From positions 1-7,390 of the forward strand of contig JANQUX010000168.1 in NCBI GenBank assembly GCA_030730545.1: a DNA stretch of 7,390 nt, given 5' to 3'. The notes under the pieces were generated by a model. It saw only the letters and a program-made list of their open reading frames with translations, ran no database searches and was not told where the DNA came from. Positions 4,451 through 7,390 of the stretch are shown piece by piece. Each line of letters opens with the position of its first letter. Position 1 is the stretch's first letter. This DNA comes from Maribacter sp. (GTDB lineage: Bacteria > Bacteroidota > Bacteroidia > Flavobacteriales > Flavobacteriaceae). The translations under genes and the position numbers were made by a program.

Positions 4451-7390
4451 ATGAGTTTCATTAATTCCATCCTAAAGGCATTCGTCGGTGATAAATCACA
4501 AAAAGATGTAAAGGAACTACAGCCTTTAGTAGATCAAATAAGATCATTCGAATCAAAGTTAGAAAGTCTTAGTCATGACGAACTTAGGCAGAAAACAATA
4601 GAATTCAAGAAGGTTATAAAAGAATCTATAAAAGAGAAAACAGACCAAATAAGCACTTTAGAAGAAGAGGTTAAAAACTCTACCGATATTGATAAGAATG
4701 AAGATATCTATACCGAAATAGATAGACTAAAAGAAGAGGCTTATACCATTTCTGAAGAGACCTTGAACAAATTACTACCTGAAGCTTTTGCTGTAGTAAA
4801 GGAAACTGCCAAGCGATTTGCCAATAACGAAACGTTACAAGTAACTGCTTCTGAGTATGACAGAACACTGTCAGGTTCTAAAGATTATGTCACACTTGAA
4901 GGTGCTAATGCCGTCTGGAAAAATTCTTGGAACGCTGCCGGTAAAGAAGTTACTTGGGACATGGTACATTATGATGTACAACTTATTGGCGGTATAGCCA
5001 TGCACCAAGGTAAAATTGCAGAGATGCAAACTGGTGAAGGTAAAACCCTTGTGGCAACCCTACCTTTATATTTAAATGCTTTGAGCGGTAACGGTGCCCA
5101 TTTGGTAACCGTAAATGATTATTTGGCAAAAAGAGATAGTGCTTGGATGGCACCTATATTTCAATTTCACGGCTTATCGGTAGATTGTATCGATCACCAC
5201 AGACCAAATTCTGATGGTAGACGCGCAGCCTACAATGCCGATATTACTTATGGTACAAACAATGAATTCGGATTCGATTACCTGAGGGATAATATGGCGC
5301 ATACGCCAAAAGATTTGGTGCAACGCCCGCACAATTATGCAATGGTCGATGAGGTCGATTCAGTTTTGGTCGATGATGCTCGTACGCCACTAATTATATC
5401 TGGTCCGGTACCAGAAGGTGACCGTCATGAATTTAATGAGCTGAAACCAAAGGTTGACGAAATTGTAAAAAAACAACGTCAGCATTTAACAGGTGTATTA
5501 GCAGAAGCTAAAAAATTAATCGCAGAAGGTGATACAAAAGAAGGTGGTTTTCTTTTACTTCGTGTATATCGTGGTTTACCTAAAAATAAAGCATTAATTA
5601 AATTCTTAAGTGAAGAAGGTGTAAAACAATTACTTCAGAAAACCGAGAATTTTTACATGCAAGACAACAACAGGGAAATGCCGGTTGTTGATGAAGATTT
5701 ATTGTTTGTAATCGATGAAAAAAATAACCAAATAGAATTGACAGATAAAGGGGTCGATTATATTTCTGGAGAGCAAAATAGAGATTTCTTTGTGATGCCA
5801 GATATTGGTGGAGAAATTGCTAAGATTGAAAATCAAAATCTTGAGATAGAAAAAGAAGCTGAACTTAAAGAAGATCTTTTTAAAGATTTTACTATTAAGA
5901 GCGAGCGTATACATACCATGAGCCAATTATTAAAGGCTTATACCCTATTCGAAAAAGATACGGAGTATGTGGTAATGGAAAACAAAGTAATGATTGTAGA
6001 TGAGCAGACCGGTCGTATTATGGACGGTCGTAGATACTCCGACGGTTTACACCAAGCAATTGAGGCAAAAGAGAATGTAAAAATCGAGGCGTTGACTCAA
6101 ACTTTTGCAACGGTTACGTTACAGAACTACTTTAGAATGTACAGCAAACTTGCTGGTATGACAGGTACTGCTGTTACTGAAGCTGGCGAATTCTGGGAAA
6201 TCTACAAGTTAGATGTAATGGAAATTCCGACCAACAGACCTATTGCAAGAGAAGATAAAAATGATCTTATCTACAAAACGAAAAGAGAAAAGTACAATGC
6301 AATTATTGAGGAAGTAACCAAAATAAGCCAATCAGGCAGACCTGTATTGATTGGTACCACCTCTGTAGAAATATCAGAATTGTTATCTAAATTATTGAGT
6401 GTACGTAAAGTTCCTCATAATGTATTGAACGCGAAACTTCATAAAAAAGAAGCAGATGTAGTTGCTGAAGCTGGTAACGCTGGTATTGTAACAATTGCAA
6501 CCAACATGGCTGGTCGTGGTACAGATATTAAGTTGTCTGAAGCTGTTAAAAAAGCAGGCGGACTAGCAATTATAGGTACAGAAAGACATGATTCTCGTCG
6601 TGTAGATAGACAGTTACGTGGTCGTTCTGGTCGTCAAGGAGATCCAGGAAGCTCTCAATTCTATGTTTCGTTAGAAGATAACCTAATGCGTTTATTCGGT
6701 TCTGACAGGGTTGCTAAGATGATGGATAAAATGGGCTTGGAAGATGGCGAGGTTATTCAGCATAGCATGATGACCAAATCTATTGAACGTGCTCAGAAAA
6801 AAGTAGAAGAGAACAACTTTGGTGTACGTAAGCGTTTATTGGAGTATGATGATGTAATGAACGCGCAACGTGAAGTTGTGTATAAAAGAAGACGTCATGC
6901 TTTACAAGGCGAACGTTTAAAGCTTGATATTGCCAATATGGTCTATGACACCTGTGAGGTCATCGTAGAAAGCAATAAGGCGGCAAGTGATTATAAGAAT
7001 CTAGAATTTGAACTGATAAAGTATTTCTCGATAACAGCACCAATTGATGAGGCTGAATTCGGAAAAATGACCGCTCAAGAAATTACAGGTAAAATTTATA
7101 AGGCTGCATACGAGTATTATAATGATAAGATGGAGCGTAATGCTGCAGCGGCTTTCCCAGTAATTAAAAAGGTACATGAAGATAATGCCAACAATTTTGA
7201 GCGTATCGTAGTTCCTTTTACAGACGGAATTAAAAGCTTGAATGTAGTAACTAACCTTCAAGAAGCATATGATAGTAACGGTAAGCAATTAGTTACCGAT
7301 TTTGAGAAAAACATCTCATTGGCTATTATAGATGACTCGTGGAAAACACATCTTCGTAAAATGGATGAGTTAAAGCAGTCTGTACAATTA
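4451..7390 (+). CDS. secA: Preprotein translocase ATPase SecA (3' end outside the window)
   Basis: SecA is the cytosolic and membrane-peripheral motor that drives unfolded preproteins through SecYEG. The frame is open for 980 codons without a stop to the right edge. Visible motifs are PEAFAVV (110-116), YDVQLIGG (174-181), Walker A MQTGEGKT (192-199, K198), [26 protein letters not shown], Walker B DEVDS (300-304), VDEQTGR and [29 protein letters not shown] (685-693) and [10 protein letters not shown] (722-731, with R725 and R728 as the arginine pair equivalent to E. coli R574/R577). The helical scaffold and two-helix finger region follows, with LEYDDVMN (797-804) and [12 protein letters not shown] near the edge. 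Bacteroidota SecA is about 1,100 residues, so roughly 130-140 residues are missing, including any C-terminal metal-binding tail. Relative to E. coli it carries insertions at about 58-101, 123-171 and 342-414, and lacks about 29 residues after GRGTD. The ATG at 4451 gives the usual N-terminus ([15 protein letters not shown]); there is no Shine-Dalgarno. Confidence 0.98.
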   Translation, partial: MSFINSILKAFVGDKSQKDVKELQPLVDQIRSFESKLESLSHDELRQKTIEFKKVIKESIKEKTDQISTLEEEVKNSTDIDKNEDIYTEIDRLKEEAYTISEETLNKLLPEAFAVVKETAKRFANNETLQVTASEYDRTLSGSKDYVTLEGANAVWKNSWNAAGKEVTWDMVHYDVQLIGGIAMHQGKIAEMQTGEGKTLVATLPLYLNALSGNGAHLVTVNDYLAKRDSAWMAPIFQFHGLSVDCIDHHRPNSDGRRAAYNADITYGTNNEFGFDYLRDNMAHTPKDLVQRPHNYAMVDEVDSVLVDDARTPLIISGPVPEGDRHEFNELKPKVDEIVKKQRQHLTGVLAEAKKLIAEGDTKEGGFLLLRVYRGLPKNKALIKFLSEEGVKQLLQKTENFYMQDNNREMPVVDEDLLFVIDEKNNQIELTDKGVDYISGEQNRDFFVMPDIGGEIAKIENQNLEIEKEAELKEDLFKDFTIKSERIHTMSQLLKAYTLFEKDTEYVVMENKVMIVDEQTGRIMDGRRYSDGLHQAIEAKENVKIEALTQTFATVTLQNYFRMYSKLAGMTGTAVTEAGEFWEIYKLDVMEIPTNRPIAREDKNDLIYKTKREKYNAIIEEVTKISQSGRPVLIGTTSVEISELLSKLLSVRKVPHNVLNAKLHKKEADVVAEAGNAGIVTIATNMAGRGTDIKLSEAVKKAGGLAIIGTERHDSRRVDRQLRGRSGRQGDPGSSQFYVSLEDNLMRLFGSDRVAKMMDKMGLEDGEVIQHSMMTKSIERAQKKVEENNFGVRKRLLEYDDVMNAQREVVYKRRRHALQGERLKLDIANMVYDTCEVIVESNKAASDYKNLEFELIKYFSITAPIDEAEFGKMTAQEITGKIYKAAYEYYNDKMERNAAAAFPVIKKVHEDNANNFERIVVPFTDGIKSLNVVTNLQEAYDSNGKQLVTDFEKNISLAIIDDSWKTHLRKMDELKQSVQL

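Noticed and set aside
4680..7288. Three - strand open frames (4680-4868, 5699-5926, 7001-7288)
   Set aside because: All are antisense to secA, which is unbroken across the whole stretch; their Phe/Leu/Ile-rich content is what antisense of Lys/Glu/Asn-rich coding DNA produces.

Overview
The window looks like a stretch of core chromosome from a marine or environmental member of the Flavobacteriaceae (Bacteroidota). Four things support this. The base composition is AT-rich, well under 45% G+C by eye. Start codons lack Shine-Dalgarno sequences and have A/T-rich leaders. Promoter-like sites of the Bacteroidota type (TTTG, a spacer of about 18, then TAnnTTTG) lie upstream of several genes. The proteins are flavobacterial in character: a SecA with extra insertions relative to E. 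coli, a very acidic DUF2795 protein starting MYWTLELASYL, and a QHGVHSPFVY/FFRKEQ..EHF family protein. All genes I can support are on the + strand.

Layout: (1) the last 31 codons of an unidentified membrane protein (2-97); (2) an Uup-like ABC-F translation ATPase (116-1987), followed by a long hairpin; (3) a small secreted protein of unknown function (2143-2403); (4) a 164-residue relative of a flavobacterial class I SAM-methyltransferase family, whose ends look conserved but whose centre looks eroded (2548-3042); (5) a 48-residue single-pass membrane microprotein (3074-3220); (6) a PduO-type corrinoid adenosyltransferase (3300-3875); (7) a DUF2795 protein with its own good promoter and a clear intrinsic terminator (3954-4285); (8) secA, which starts at 4451 and runs off the right edge with 980 codons present.

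The genes do not form one pathway. Translation rescue (ABC-F), cofactor maturation (adenosylcobalamin) and protein export (SecA) sit side by side as housekeeping neighbours. The stretch 2548-3875 could be one transcript, because spacing is 31 and 79 bases and no terminator is visible. The DUF2795 gene appears to be monocistronic, and secA must then start from its own promoter within 4286-4450.

I found no CRISPR array, mobile element, tRNA, rRNA, toxin-antitoxin or defence system, and no convincing new multi-gene system. The most unusual object is the shrunken methyltransferase-like gene. The overlooked 48-residue membrane protein and the SecA insertions come next.
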